A stretch of 64,000 bases of DNA from Megalobrama amblycephala (taxonomy: Eukaryota; Chordata; Actinopteri; Cypriniformes; Xenocyprididae). Position numbers and translations under genes: made by a program. The stretch spans positions 56,863,957-56,927,956 of the forward strand of contig NC_063045.1 of NCBI RefSeq assembly GCF_018812025.1. The letters run 5' to 3'. The notes under the pieces were generated by a model that had not been told where the DNA came from, made no database searches, and saw only the letters and a program-made list of their open reading frames with translations. This document shows, piece after piece, positions 45,010 to 55,905 of this stretch. The first letter of the stretch is position 1; every line of letters starts with the position of its first letter.

Positions 45010-45268
45010 GGTGCGTTAAAAGTCCTCCGAGAAGATTGTGGGAAGTCGTGTTTACGACGTCAGGTGCGTTAGTCACTTTCGTCAGAGCAAGATGGCGGTG
45101 TACCTTAATTAGCTACACAAAAATTAAGCCATGTGAAGATCAGCCTCGTGAAGATCGGGGCTTAAAGAAAATCCCGAGCTTTAAACTCATATTTACAACT
45201 TTGTGGTGGCGTTCGTGTGTGTTCAAATCGTAAATATGAACTTTTCAACATGACTTGAACGCACCATC
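45010..45268. mobile_element. MITE with ATGGTGCGTT ends
   Basis: ATGGTGCGTT on the left and AACGCACCAT on the right are inverted repeats. It carries a YY1-like CAAGATGGCGG at about 45088. Confidence 0.75.
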
Positions 45269-46629
45269 AAATTAGAATTAACAGTATACAGTATAGCTAC
45301 AACAAAATATTTTAAACATTTGTATCCTAAATTGGTTTTTGGTTTTACATATTTCAAACTAGTAAACAGAATGAGTAGCCAAATGAAAGATAATCCAAAC
45401 ATAACCATTTTTATTTTTAATTTCAATGTGTCTAAATTTTTTATATTGAATAGGGTTTATTCAAATGTTTGAATGGCTCTGGCAATTACCATATGGTGAT
45501 GAGGGTCTTGACAGCTCTCAGATATACAGTAAGGGTTTGTGTGACCTTAAATTGGAACTACACTATTTTATCTTGCTTTTACCATTGATGTTTTGGAGTA
45601 ACATTGAGGAACCTTAAGTTTAATTAATTTATTCATGAAAGTATCCCATATGATGCACTTTTGGGCCTATGTTTTTGCTTTCTTTCGCATGGATCCCCCA
45701 AGTAGATGTCTGTTTTTGGTCAGTTAAGCTCCTCATACTGTACAATATTGTTCAGCAAGCACATAGTGTTGTAGCCCAGGTTCTTGTAATGCTAGAAATT
45801 AAACCAGTCCATCAGAAGTTCATCTACTTTATTAACACAGAGAGAGTTAGCAGAGTTGTTCTCCAGAACCCACTGCCCTCGCCGTGATCCGCACCTTGTG
45901 CCAGCGTCACCCTAGATAGAGACATTCTTTCTCTCACCCTTTTTTATACGCCCACAGTTTTCATTTTGCATTCATTTCATTGCCTGGAGTCATGAATTTT
46001 TCATCACTGGTTTCATGATGAATAAAAGATGAAAAAGGGAAGGACATAGAGAGTTGGAGTATCTGTGTGTTTGTGTATCGTAACTATGTGAGTCCACAAA
46101 AGGCACTGATAAAAATCTGTCACCACGCTGTATCGTTCTCTAGAGTGATAAAGTGCATCACAGTATTTCCTGTACAAATGTGACTCTGATTGCACCATAA
46201 CTGAGACTAATGGGAAGTTTTTGATAAAATTAGTTTAAGAGGGAAGTAACTGCATGGGTGTGGAAGGTCTATGGTGAAAATCTATGGCACTTTGGTTTCA
46301 TGAGATAAGAACTTGGTAATGAGTAATGGGAACAATGTGTTACTTGTTACATTTATCCGATTATTTAGTAATTAGTAACATAAAGCATTACTTGATCAAT
46401 TTGCACTATAAAATCAGTGTTACTTCTTCCACCTAAAATGATTGTTGTAGTAAAAGCATGATGGGTAATGTAGTTCTAGAGAGTGTGCCTCATACTGAGG
46501 GGACTAAAGTTTTCTTTCAACCCATTTTTACTCTGGAGAAGAGAGAGTTTCAAGCAGCTGACGATGAGAAAAAATAACTTAAAACATTAATTTCTTTTAA
46601 AATGTATGATGTAATATAATTGCATAGTT
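45269..46629. other. Intergenic DNA, no gene seen
   Basis: AT-rich with a fragment of the GTAATGCATTAC-type repeat at about 46315-46400. No coding evidence. Confidence 0.5.
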
Positions 46630-46804
46630 TTATAATGAGTAGCACTTTATTTTCATTAATGTTCCAATTTTAAACAATACATTTACAAATACAAATAAAC
46701 GTAAACACTACCCCAATGCTAATGGTAATCACAAATGGCTCAGGAGAAATAATCCATCTTAACAACTTAAGTATTTAAACAGAAGGGTCTCATTTCGTTC
46801 CAGT
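46630..46804 (-). other. tlr8: Probable tlr8 3'UTR
   Basis: A minus-strand AATAAA lies at 46646-46651, about 155 bases after the tlr8 stop. This implies a short 3'UTR. Confidence 0.5.
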
Positions 46805-49800
46805 TCATCGTCCGCTGAAGTAATTTGTAAACATTTTGCTTTGACCACCTTGACTCTCAAACCTAACTGCGTTTCTCAAACTCTGCCAGAACCAGCCTTC
46901 TGCTGCCGGGTTTCTGGGCCACTCCAGCACACTGTGTCCACACAGGCAGCGTCGCAAGTTTAAGATTCTTGACTGCCGAAGAACCGGTTCCAACATTACC
47001 AGCACCATCACGTCCACGCCCTCTTCCAGAAGCCTTTGTTGCACTAGGAAAGCCGCCATCTTGAAAATCCCACTGTGAACAAATCCCTCTGTCAACACAA
47101 ATATTGTCTTTCTACTCCGGTGTATGCTCTGGTTCAGGTTATCCATGATGGGAGTACCAGGAGTCCAATCTCTTTCCGCCAAACATAGCGGACGAACTCG
47201 TTTTCCTCTATCTTCCAACTCAAAACGCAAGTGGTTCAGTACCCACTCTTCTGCCATCGGATCCTTGGTGTCGTACATAACAAAGGCATCATAAGTGCAG
47301 TCAGTCATCTTCAAGTAATAACTTTTCATTTTGGCTGTCCAGAAATTATAAATGTACGATATGTCCCAGTAGAACACATGTATTGCGATAGTTGTAGACA
47401 TCATGACAATAATGATGGATGAGGTGAGTACATACAGGATTTGACCGATACTATTGTTGATGCAGGCATTTTTAAAGTCCAGATTGACCATTGGATATCC
47501 TCTTTTGGATTCCGGAAGATCGCATAAGATGTCTGTTGCTAGATAAGGAAGGACTGTGTCACTTTTCTCTAACCAGAGAATGAAGTCCAGAAGGTCACAG
47601 GTGCAATGGATAGAGTTGCTCTGCAGGTTCAGTATGTGTAGGGAATGATCGTTACTTATCTGGAAGGATGCGTCACTGATATGATTTAAACAGTTGAAAG
47701 CGAGATTAAGGATCATCAGGCTTTCGACATCTTTGAGAAAGTTGTGATGCAATTTGACAATCAGATTATAGCTCAAGTCTATGACCCTCAATGATTTTGT
47801 ATGTTTTGATAGGTTTTTAGTGACTTTACTCAATTTGTTCATACTTAGATCCAGAGTCTCCAACTGGGGTAAATATTTGAGCTGTTTCCACTCAAAATCA
47901 GCAAGTTTGTTCTTGCTCATGCAAAGATATTTTAGCGTACATGGAAAATAGAAGAAAATATCGTCTGGTATTTCAGCAAGCTTGTTATATGATATATCAA
48001 GGTGTGTTAAGTTTGAGAGAGACTTAAAAATACCTTTGAATCCACGGCCCTTCTTCCACATTATATCCAGTCGATTGCCTTGAAACTGTAGCTCCTTCAG
48101 TGAGTTGCTCTGCAGAGTCTTATTGGTCAGCGTATTTATCTCATTCCAACTGAGATTCAGCACTTTTAGGAACTGGAGGTTTTCCAGGAATGTCAGAGTG
48201 TTCCTGACACCCGCCACCTCAAAGTAATGTTTGTTGTGACTTAAATCCAAAACTTCTAATTCTTTCAGTTCTTTCAGTGCTGAATCTGAACGCATGTAGA
48301 CTCTGTTGTGAGACAAGTCAAGGTACTTCAGCTTGGGAAAGTGAACAAACTCTGTACCATTGAAATATGAAGCAATGAAGTTGGAGGAAAGATTGAGGCA
48401 TGTGGTATTCTCTACTCCTGTGAAGTAAGTTTTTTTGATGTGGTAAATGTTGTTCCTACTGAGGTCCAAAACTGGTCCTGTTGCCAGACACTCGGCTTTG
48501 GTAAACGGTGGGTAATTGCGGAACTCTTCATTTGTGTGAATGTAGGGGTCTTCGCGGCTGTCTCCATCGTCCTCATCAGCAAGGATGTCATTTCTACACT
48601 CTTTTCTCCAAAGAGGATCTGAGAGTGTTAGCCTGTTGTCAATCAATGAAAGCAAAGACAGGTTGTGAAAGTTTCTGAACACCGATAGATTGATATGTTG
48701 GAGAAAGTTGACTCCCAAGTTTAGAACGGATAGGTTTCTCAAACCGAAGAGAGGTCGGAGATCTTCCTCACAAAGATTGTGGAAAATGTAGCCTTCCATG
48801 TGAAGTGTTTGCAATGATTTCAAACTACCAAAGCCTTTTGACAGATTCATTCTTTGGTAAAATGTTTGAGATGGATTATTATATGAGAAATCTACAACTT
48901 CCACTTGGGGCAACACACTGAAGAATTGTCCGCTTTGAAATTCACTTATCAATGAGTTGAAGGAAAGATACAAATACTTTAACTTGGTAAGATTCCGGAA
49001 CCATGACAATTGGATTGTTTTTAAAGAATTTCCAGACAGTCGTAGGTCTTGCAGTTGGGATAGTTCACTGAAAGCATCCGGATGAATCTGTAGAGCGTTA
49101 TTCTTTGTCCGACAGGTAGTGCATGGGAAAGGAGCGGTAAAGCAAAAAGGGCAGTTTCCAGACAAATCAAGAACTGTCAGGTTTGTTAGGTTGCTCAGGT
49201 CAGAGGCATGAACTCGCTCAATCCTATTTAGAAGAAGTGAGAGTTTGTTGAGGGATCTCGGTAAAGCCGATGGTATTTTCTTTATTCCATTTTTGGACAG
49301 TTCTAGCTCAGTTAGCTGTAAATGTTGAAATGTTTCATTGTGAATTATCAGTTCTATACTGACATTATGATAGCAGTTCTTATTTAATGTCAAAACTTTG
49401 AGTTTCCTTGTTCTTTCAAAGTCTGATGGTCCAATTTTCTTGATACGGTTGGAATTGAGGCTCAGCTGTTGCAATCCAGGAGGAAGGTCTCGAGGAATTG
49501 CTGAAATCTTATTATCATCAAGTAGCAAAGTCTCCAGGTTAGCCAATCTTGAGAAAACCCCTTGGTCTTTTTCAAGGCATTTTTCAATCTGATTCTTTCT
49601 GAGGTTTATCCGTCTAACGGTAGTCAGATTCCAGAAGGCATCCTTTGGGAAGTAATGTATTTCATTGTTTGCAAAGTCTAGTTCAGTTGTATTCCAAATC
49701 AGGTTTTTCGGGATTTTTTTCAAAGATCTTTCTGAGCAGTCCAAGACAACAGAGCTGTTGGAAAGTGTTATATCACATGGGAGCTTTCTCCAATCCCAGA

Positions 49801-49852
49801 TGAGGCCTTGAGACGAGTGAGTGGTACATATCAACATGAACACAAATATCAT
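46805..49852 (-). CDS. tlr8: Toll-like receptor 8 (endosomal RNA-sensing TLR), main coding exon
   Basis: Single-pass receptor of the TLR7/8/9 group, which signals from endosomes through MyD88 on sensing RNA degradation products (family knowledge). The 1015-aa frame starts at MIFVFMLICTTHSSQ, which serves as signal peptide. A minus-strand acceptor TCATTCACAG|GAG ends at 49875, 22 bases upstream, so this ATG is preferred over an in-frame one in the intron (50011). Ectodomain: leucine-rich repeats from about 45 to 795, the TLR7/8/9-type CxxC...CxxC loop at 234-247, a Z-loop at about 411-456 and a CTCDL LRR C-terminal cap near 750. A membrane segment spans about 804-828. The TIR domain (about 852-1000) has box 1 YDAFVMYDTKD and box 2 LCLAERDWTPG with the BB-loop proline. 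NKHYFEVAGV and NRLDIMW match TLR8 better than TLR7 or TLR9. A 5' non-coding exon is expected upstream but was not located. Confidence 0.95.
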   Translation of the reverse strand: MIFVFMLICTTHSSQGLIWDWRKLPCDITLSNSSVVLDCSERSLKKIPKNLIWNTTELDFANNEIHYFPKDAFWNLTTVRRINLRKNQIEKCLEKDQGVFSRLANLETLLLDDNKISAIPRDLPPGLQQLSLNSNRIKKIGPSDFERTRKLKVLTLNKNCYHNVSIELIIHNETFQHLQLTELELSKNGIKKIPSALPRSLNKLSLLLNRIERVHASDLSNLTNLTVLDLSGNCPFCFTAPFPCTTCRTKNNALQIHPDAFSELSQLQDLRLSGNSLKTIQLSWFRNLTKLKYLYLSFNSLISEFQSGQFFSVLPQVEVVDFSYNNPSQTFYQRMNLSKGFGSLKSLQTLHMEGYIFHNLCEEDLRPLFGLRNLSVLNLGVNFLQHINLSVFRNFHNLSLLSLIDNRLTLSDPLWRKECRNDILADEDDGDSREDPYIHTNEEFRNYPPFTKAECLATGPVLDLSRNNIYHIKKTYFTGVENTTCLNLSSNFIASYFNGTEFVHFPKLKYLDLSHNRVYMRSDSALKELKELEVLDLSHNKHYFEVAGVRNTLTFLENLQFLKVLNLSWNEINTLTNKTLQSNSLKELQFQGNRLDIMWKKGRGFKGIFKSLSNLTHLDISYNKLAEIPDDIFFYFPCTLKYLCMSKNKLADFEWKQLKYLPQLETLDLSMNKLSKVTKNLSKHTKSLRVIDLSYNLIVKLHHNFLKDVESLMILNLAFNCLNHISDASFQISNDHSLHILNLQSNSIHCTCDLLDFILWLEKSDTVLPYLATDILCDLPESKRGYPMVNLDFKNACINNSIGQILYVLTSSIIIVMMSTTIAIHVFYWDISYIYNFWTAKMKSYYLKMTDCTYDAFVMYDTKDPMAEEWVLNHLRFELEDRGKRVRPLCLAERDWTPGTPIMDNLNQSIHRSRKTIFVLTEGFVHSGIFKMAAFLVQQRLLEEGVDVMVLVMLEPVLRQSRILNLRRCLCGHSVLEWPRNPAAEGWFWQSLRNAVRFESQGGQSKMFTNYFSGR

Positions 49853-49874
49853 TTTCTTGTGATTATGGAGACTC
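49853..49874 (-). other. tlr8: 5'UTR part of tlr8 coding exon with splice acceptor
   Basis: A pyrimidine-rich tract ending CATTCTCTCATTCACAG directly precedes base 49874 on the minus strand, giving a strong 3' splice site 22 bases ahead of the ATG. Confidence 0.6.
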
Positions 49875-50217
49875 CTGTGAATGAGAGAATGTATTGATTG
49901 AGATAATATATTACTTATATAATATATAAGTAATATATAATATAATATATTACTAGTTACTTTCTGAAGCTCTAGTACAGTTGTAACATTGTAGCAATGC
50001 AAACTAACCATATAATTGTGTATAGTTAGCTAAAAAACATAACCACATCAACTAAAATTGGATGAGAAACACATCTTTTGTTGTTAATGTCAAAGGCTTT
50101 GCATCCAATGAAACTCTATGGCATTTTGGGGCAAATTCTTCTGTCACTTGGTTAAAAAGTCAAATTGGGTATGCCAACCTGTACAGGTTTCGTGGCATGC
50201 TCTCATGAACAAAACTA

Positions 50218-51763
50218 CAGGGAGTGCAGAATTATTAGGCAAGTTGATTTTTTGATCATATTTTTTTTCCAAGTACATTTTACCAATTCCAATCCACATC
50301 AATCATAATAACTACTATTAATATTGTTTTTAATCATTTATAAGTGATACATAATTGTTCATGAAGGCTGGAAATGAAAAATGCCTTATATTCAGGTGTG
50401 CAGAATTATTAGGCAGGTTTTCTTTTACAGGCCAAATGAGCCAAAAAAGAGATTTAACTCAGACTGAAAAGTCAAAAATGATTAAATACTCATGAGAAGG
50501 ACGCAATACTAATGCAATACTAGAAATTGCAAAGTTAAAGCATGACCAATGGACAGCAAAACGCTCATTGGGTCAGCGGGGTCATACAAAAACAGGTGGA
50601 AAAGAAAAGACGCATGTTAACTGCAAAAGAATGAAGAATTAAGGTGAAGAATTAAGTGTGAAACCATCAGGAACCCTTTAGTCTCCAGCGCCACCATTTT
50701 CCAGAACTGCAACCTACCTGGAGTCTCCAGAAGTGTGAGGTGTCAGGATCTCAGAGACTTAGGCTAGCTAAAGAATCCTAAAAAATGACCCGCTCTTAAT
50801 AAAAATCACAAGCTGAAGTGTTATAAAATACATTAAGACTGGGTTTTTATAGGCCTTATAGACAGACAGATTGAGAGTGACTCTTGAAGGACCAGCACCA
50901 TATCCTCTTGTACCACCGTTTGAAGAATTTATCTTCCAGAATCTGGCAGTAAGGTGTGGGAGTTCACTTTTAGTCCATCTCTTATCCTGAAATGTCCGTC
51001 TTGCAGATATGGACTAAAAATGATCTTCTAAAACTTACTGTCAGATTTTGGAAGATGAATTCTTCAAACGGTGGTACAAGAGGATGTGGTCCTTCAAGAG
51101 TCACTCTCAATCTGTCTGTCTATAAGGCCTATAAAAACCCAGTCTTAATGTATTTTATAACACTTCAGCTTGTGATTTTTATTAAGAGCGGGTCATTTTT
51201 TAGGATTCTTTAGCTAGCCTAAGTCTCTGAGATCCTGACACCTCACACTTCTGGAGACTCCAGGTAGGTTGCAGTTCTGGAAAATGGTGGCGCTGGAGAC
51301 TAAAGGGTTCCTGATGGTTTCACACTTAATTCTTCACCTTAATTCTTCATTCTTTTGCAGTTAACATGCGTCTTTTCTTTTCCACCTGTTTTTGTATGAC
51401 CCCGCTGACCCAATGAGCGTTTTGCTGTCCATTGGTCATGCTTTAACTTTGCAATTTCTAGTACTGCATTAGTATTGCGTCCTTCTCATGAGTATTTAAT
51501 CATTTTTGACTTTTCAGTCTGAGTTAAATCTCTTTTTTGGCTCATTTGGCCTGTAAAAGAAAACCTGCCTAATAATTCTGCACACCTGAATAATAGGCGT
51601 TTTTCATTTCCAGCCTTCATGAACTATTATGTATCACTTATAAATGATTAAAAACAATATTAATGGTAGTTATTAAGATTGATGTGGATTGGAATTGGTA
51701 AAATGTACTTGGAAAAAAAATATGATCAGAAAATCAACTTGCCTAATAATTCTGCACTCCCTG
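50218..51763. mobile_element. 1.55-kb long-palindrome transposon, TA-flanked
   Basis: The left half runs CAGGGAGTGCAGAATTATTA and the right half is its near-exact inverse, ending TAATTCTGCACTCCCTG. The arms are about 760 bases each and meet around 50985, where TTTTAGTCCAT faces ATGGACTAAAA across a loop of about 30-40 bases. TA stands on both outer sides (50216-50217, 51764-51765), as in Tc1/mariner-type insertion. Small arm-to-arm differences show some age. No transposase frame. It lies about 340 bases upstream of the tlr8 coding exon. Confidence 0.9.
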
Positions 51764-52129
51764 TAAGCCATGTAAAAGAAAACATCCAATATGGGATACA
51801 ATCCAAAACTACATATAAATACAGGTTCAATTGCAGGAAGAATAAATGGTTTTTTTCTTCTTCTGTGAATTATTGGCTACTGAGTGCATGAAACCATCAA
51901 AATTCAAAAGATGAGGTGAGCAACTGATCCAATACACTGCAAAAATAATACATTTTTAATTAGTTTTTATGGACTTGTATTATTAATTAGTCTTTGAATC
52001 CAAGATCATTTTAAATTTAAGTATAAACAAGTTGCAGTGTTCTCTGAAGTATAGAGAGATTATGGAAAGGAAACTGTAATGAAAATAAAAGGTGCTTAAA
52101 GTACTTGTCTCCAAAATAATATAGAAATA
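51764..52129. other. Intergenic DNA, nothing recognised
   Basis: AT-rich. The tlr8 first exon or promoter might lie in or beyond this stretch but cannot be recognised. Confidence 0.4.
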
Positions 52130-52510
52130 CTCTTCATTTATATTTACAATACCCTTTAAAAGTTTGGGCTCTGTAAGACTTTTTTAATGGTTTTGAAAAT
52201 AGTGTCTTATTCTCACAAGGCTGAATTTATTTGTTGAAAAAATACAGTAAAAATACAATAAAAACAAATATTGTGAAATATTATTACATTTTAAAACAGC
52301 TCTTTTTGATATATTTCAAAGTGTAATTTATTCCTGTGATGGAAAAGCTGAATTTTCAGCATCATTACTCCAGTGTCACATGATTCTTCAGAAATAATTC
52401 TAATATGGTGATTTGCTGCTCAAGAAACATTTAATATTTTTATCAGTGTTAAAAACAGTTGTGCTGCTTAATAGTTTTTGTGGAAACCTTGATACATTTT
52501 TCTGGATTCA
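52130..52510 (-). repeat. Dispersed cyprinid repeat, inverted copy
   Basis: Reverse-orientation copy of the 28890-29320 family: TGATGGAAAAGCTGAATTTT, CAGCATCATTACTCCAGTGT and CACATGATTCTTCAGAAATA. Confidence 0.85.
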
Positions 52511-52724
52511 ACATAACAGCTTTTACTTTAAGTAAGATTTTTTTGTAACATTATATGTCTTTATTGTCACTTTTCATCAATTTAAATCACCTTTCAAAAC
52601 AGATCAGAAAGTGTGCTTACCAGAACGGTCCGTAGAAAGGAATGGACAATGAATATCTGTCAGCTTTTTTTAACTGACTGTAGTTTCCCCTTTCAAGTTT
52701 CAGAATGCTTCCTTATTTCTCAAA

Positions 52725-52825
52725 ATATATTCTTTTGTGTTCCAAAGAAGAAAAAAGTCATATGTTTGGATCAACATGAGGGTGAGGAAATGATTTTGTA
52801 TACACTGTTATTTTTGAATGACTGT
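52725..52825 (+). mobile_element. MITE end fragment (GGTTAGTTCACCC family)
   Basis: TATTCTTTTGTGTTCCAAAG followed by ATCAACATGAGGGTGAGGAA matches the right arm of the element at 12663-13024. Confidence 0.6.
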
Positions 52826-54999
52826 CAATGAAGAAAGACAGTTTGTTGTCCTGGACCTTAAAGGTGATAGATAGAGAGGATTTTTTCGTCGACTGAGAAT
52901 CCAAAGACTGTTACTGAGTTTTTGAAATGAGCGCATGCATAAGAACAACCCCCCTCCTTCACAGCTCATTTCAAAGGAACGCTTCCCAAAACTCGTGCAC
53001 GAGTATTGGAACACGAGTGTTTGTTTACCACCGGCATTCGCTGTGTCATGTTAGTGGATTCATTATGTCGGACTCACCGCAGGTAACTCATAATCTCCTG
53101 ACAAAAACATTGCATGGCAAGCCAATCCGCGCACGTCTCTCACAAGGAACGTCACGGCAGTGATTGACAAGCCAGAGGGCTGATGTTTTTAAGGCCCTAC
53201 CTCGTGCACAGATGATGTATATTAATATTATTACTTTCAGTGCACCTAATAAATAGTCTTTTATCAGTTAGTAAAGACAAGTAATATTTATAATATAATA
53301 ATATATTTCAAGTAATATTGCAAAAATGTATAAAACAAAACATCCTATTTAGCACCTTTAACTGAACCTTGGGCTTGGTTGAGATTGGATGGAAATGATG
53401 GGGTTTTCCCATGTTTTATCTCAGTTCCTAAGCATTTTACATTGGGCCAAACTTGTGTTTATTCAGCAATATTATATTTTACAATAATTTGCAGAAAAAT
53501 ATTACTAACATAGGCATATTGTTAGTCTGACCAAACCAAAATATCCGAAACCTAAAGAATAGTAAACGCTCAACTCAAAGTCAGTAATCCTTTCTTAACC
53601 TTCTAATCCTACTTGATCCAATACGTCAGATCTACTATCTTCGATTGAAACGGTAACATTGCGACCATTGTCAGCAGATCTACACACTAACCTGATCTGC
53701 AAACACTCAGCAGTCTGTTTCTTCTGTTTGCACAGCTCTCTAGCAATGGCTAAAATCCCCCCTAATCAACTCTACAGACACCAGGAGTATGCAAGGCCAG
53801 ACCGGCACTCATCGCATGCGGAGCCGCGAGTGCATTAGTATGCCGTGGAGAAACACGGCGACTGTGAGTGGACACTCCAGCAATTAGATGCATAGCACTT
53901 TGTGTGAACCCGCAGAGGTGCCAGTGCTCATATTCTGCTCAGCACCTGGGGGCAGCTTTCATGCATTGCTTTCCAACCGCTGCTACGTGTTCCACATACA
54001 GATCGGACCATTATTAATTTTAAATGTGTTGTATCCATGCCACAGTCTTTGGTATTTCTGATCAGTAGGGATGAGGTATGGAGATGAACAAGCCATGGTT
54101 CATTATATAGGCGTGTTTTACACTGTAATTTGTTGTTTTCACTCATTTCAGCCTCATGCATAGTGTTAGTGCTGGTGTTTAGCTGTGCTTTTATGTGCAT
54201 TGGTGACATCTTAAGTTAAAGTGTTAGGACTTTGTTTTCTGATTGCACAAGGCTTTGTAAGAAGAGCAAACAAACCCCATGAGATGTATATAAGAAAATC
54301 CCAAAACAATGAGTAAAATCACAATACAATTTTGACAATGATTTCCAGGTTGCATCCTACACTTTTCACCTTCCACCCTTCATGATCCGGTGGGGTATCT
54401 GAGCCTGAGGGGGTGTTGAATCCTGCCCGGGGCGTTATGTTTGAGTTGTGGGGATGAGCTTCAAGCTCTTGAGGAATAATGGAGCGCAGATCAATATTGG
54501 TGAGTTGCACAGGAAAAGAGCCAATTTTCCATGCACAGAGCTATGTTTCCAGATACCAAGCAAAGATATGATGAATAAACTTGATTGATGACTAGTGTTG
54601 ACTATTTAGAATGTTTGTTACCTGGGTTTTCTTTTCTCTTGTTTTTAAACTGTGTATTAATGCAGATTTTCAATACAGACAATATTCAATATCAGTATTC
54701 AAAATGGACAGGTGAATGTCTGGATGATGCAAAATATAATGTCTCATTTTTCCTTGAGATTTGGAAGGAAATGTGACCTGAACAGGTTTTCATTAGATTC
54801 ACCAAGACATCTCTGAAAATTTAAAAACCGACATAGCAGTCAAGTCTTTAAATATAGATCTGTTGTTGAACTTGACATTAATTGTGCAATAGCAACTTCT
54901 CTTATTTTAGGAAAGACAGACACATCTTTGACTTTAGTACAATAAAAACAGACATTTGTATTCCTTTGTTTAGGGTACCGATTGTATAGATGCGGTTTG

Positions 55000-55002
<3 letters not shown>
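52826..55002. other. Intergenic DNA, no gene supported
   Basis: A minus-strand open frame at 54319-54510 has protein-like composition (SIIPQELEAHPH, then a Ser/Thr/Pro stretch) and a possible GTGAAA donor, but no acceptor or family match. 53740-53930 is GC-richer without a reading frame. Nothing else recognised. Confidence 0.4.

Positions 55003-55079
<77 letters not shown>
55003..55079. repeat. TA microsatellite
   Basis: About 38 TA dinucleotides. Confidence 0.97.
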
Positions 55080-55082
<3 letters not shown>

Positions 55083-55199
55083 TTTGCCCAACCATCTGTG
55101 TTCTTCTGAATCTTTACTACATCAATGGAAACACGGTGGAGAATTTCATTGGTCTTTATTGAAGTGAAGTGAGAAGGGAAACCCAAGACTATTTTAAAT

Positions 55200-55600
55200 T
55201 CTCATTAATCTCTTTTAAAAGCCCAGGCCATGGGAGAGACTGCTCTTTTGCTACTTTAAAAAGATGCCCTTCATAGCTCAATTAGTCTGTCCTGATTCCC
55301 AAAGAAGCATTTATTTAATAAGGCAGAGATTAAAGAAACTAATTATAAACCTTTCATTTGTAACTGGGAGATGGACCCTCCAGTTGCCCATATGAACGTG
55401 TTAATGTAGACACAAAACTCCACCTGATGACTCATTCATTATCTCTTACGGTCCCTCCCCCACCCCGAAAAATGCATCACTTCACACATACTGTATCTCT
55501 AATCTGGATTAGTTAATTGGATGCTCTTGGACAAATGATTAACAATCTACATTTTACACAAGGAGTAAATTCTGGATTATGCAATGCCATATGCACTTTA
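55200..55600. promoter_or_regulatory. Candidate conserved non-coding element
   Basis: Repeat-free sequence with dense homeodomain motifs, including TCTAATCTGGATTAGTTAAT (a palindromic OTX/PITX-type TAATC...GATTA) followed by TTAATTGGAT, AATGATTAACAAT and AACTAATTATAAA. Function and conservation are inferred only. Confidence 0.3.
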
Positions 55601-55685
55601 AACCCCTTGGCACCATGTTTAATTGCATGTATTAATTTGTTTTTAATTAATTAATTTATTTTCTTCTTTGGGGTGTGGTTACTTA

Positions 55686-55905
55686 AAGTCAACATGAAAT
55701 CAAAGTTGTCCCTATTTGCTCTTTTAATACACCTTCCTGGTCTTACTGTCAATGAGACATTGGTGAACATTGAGGCCAAAAAAAAATATTGAGTCCACTT
55801 TCTTGATCCAGTCAATTCCTGATGGATAAAATATATTTTTTTTTCTTATTAATAACAGTTTCACAGAAGTAAAACATAGGTTGCAAATGTGATTTCATGT
55901 TGACA
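55686..55905. repeat. Dispersed repeat with AAGTCAACATGAAATCA ends
   Basis: AAGTCAACATGAAATCAAAG on the left is the inverse of GTGATTTCATGTTGAC on the right. It shares TCAATTCCTGATGGATAAAA with 33835-34230. Confidence 0.7.

Noticed and set aside
49853..50011. Longer tlr8 N-terminus starting at base 50011
   Set aside because: The extra 53 residues are Ile/Tyr-rich translations of AT-rich DNA upstream of a good splice acceptor. The downstream ATG gives a normal signal peptide.
54319..54510. Possible minus-strand coding exon (SIIPQELEAHPH, then Ser/Thr/Pro-rich)
   Set aside because: The translation looks protein-like and ends near a GTGAAA donor-like site, but no acceptor is apparent and no gene known from this synteny block matches. 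A protein search would decide.
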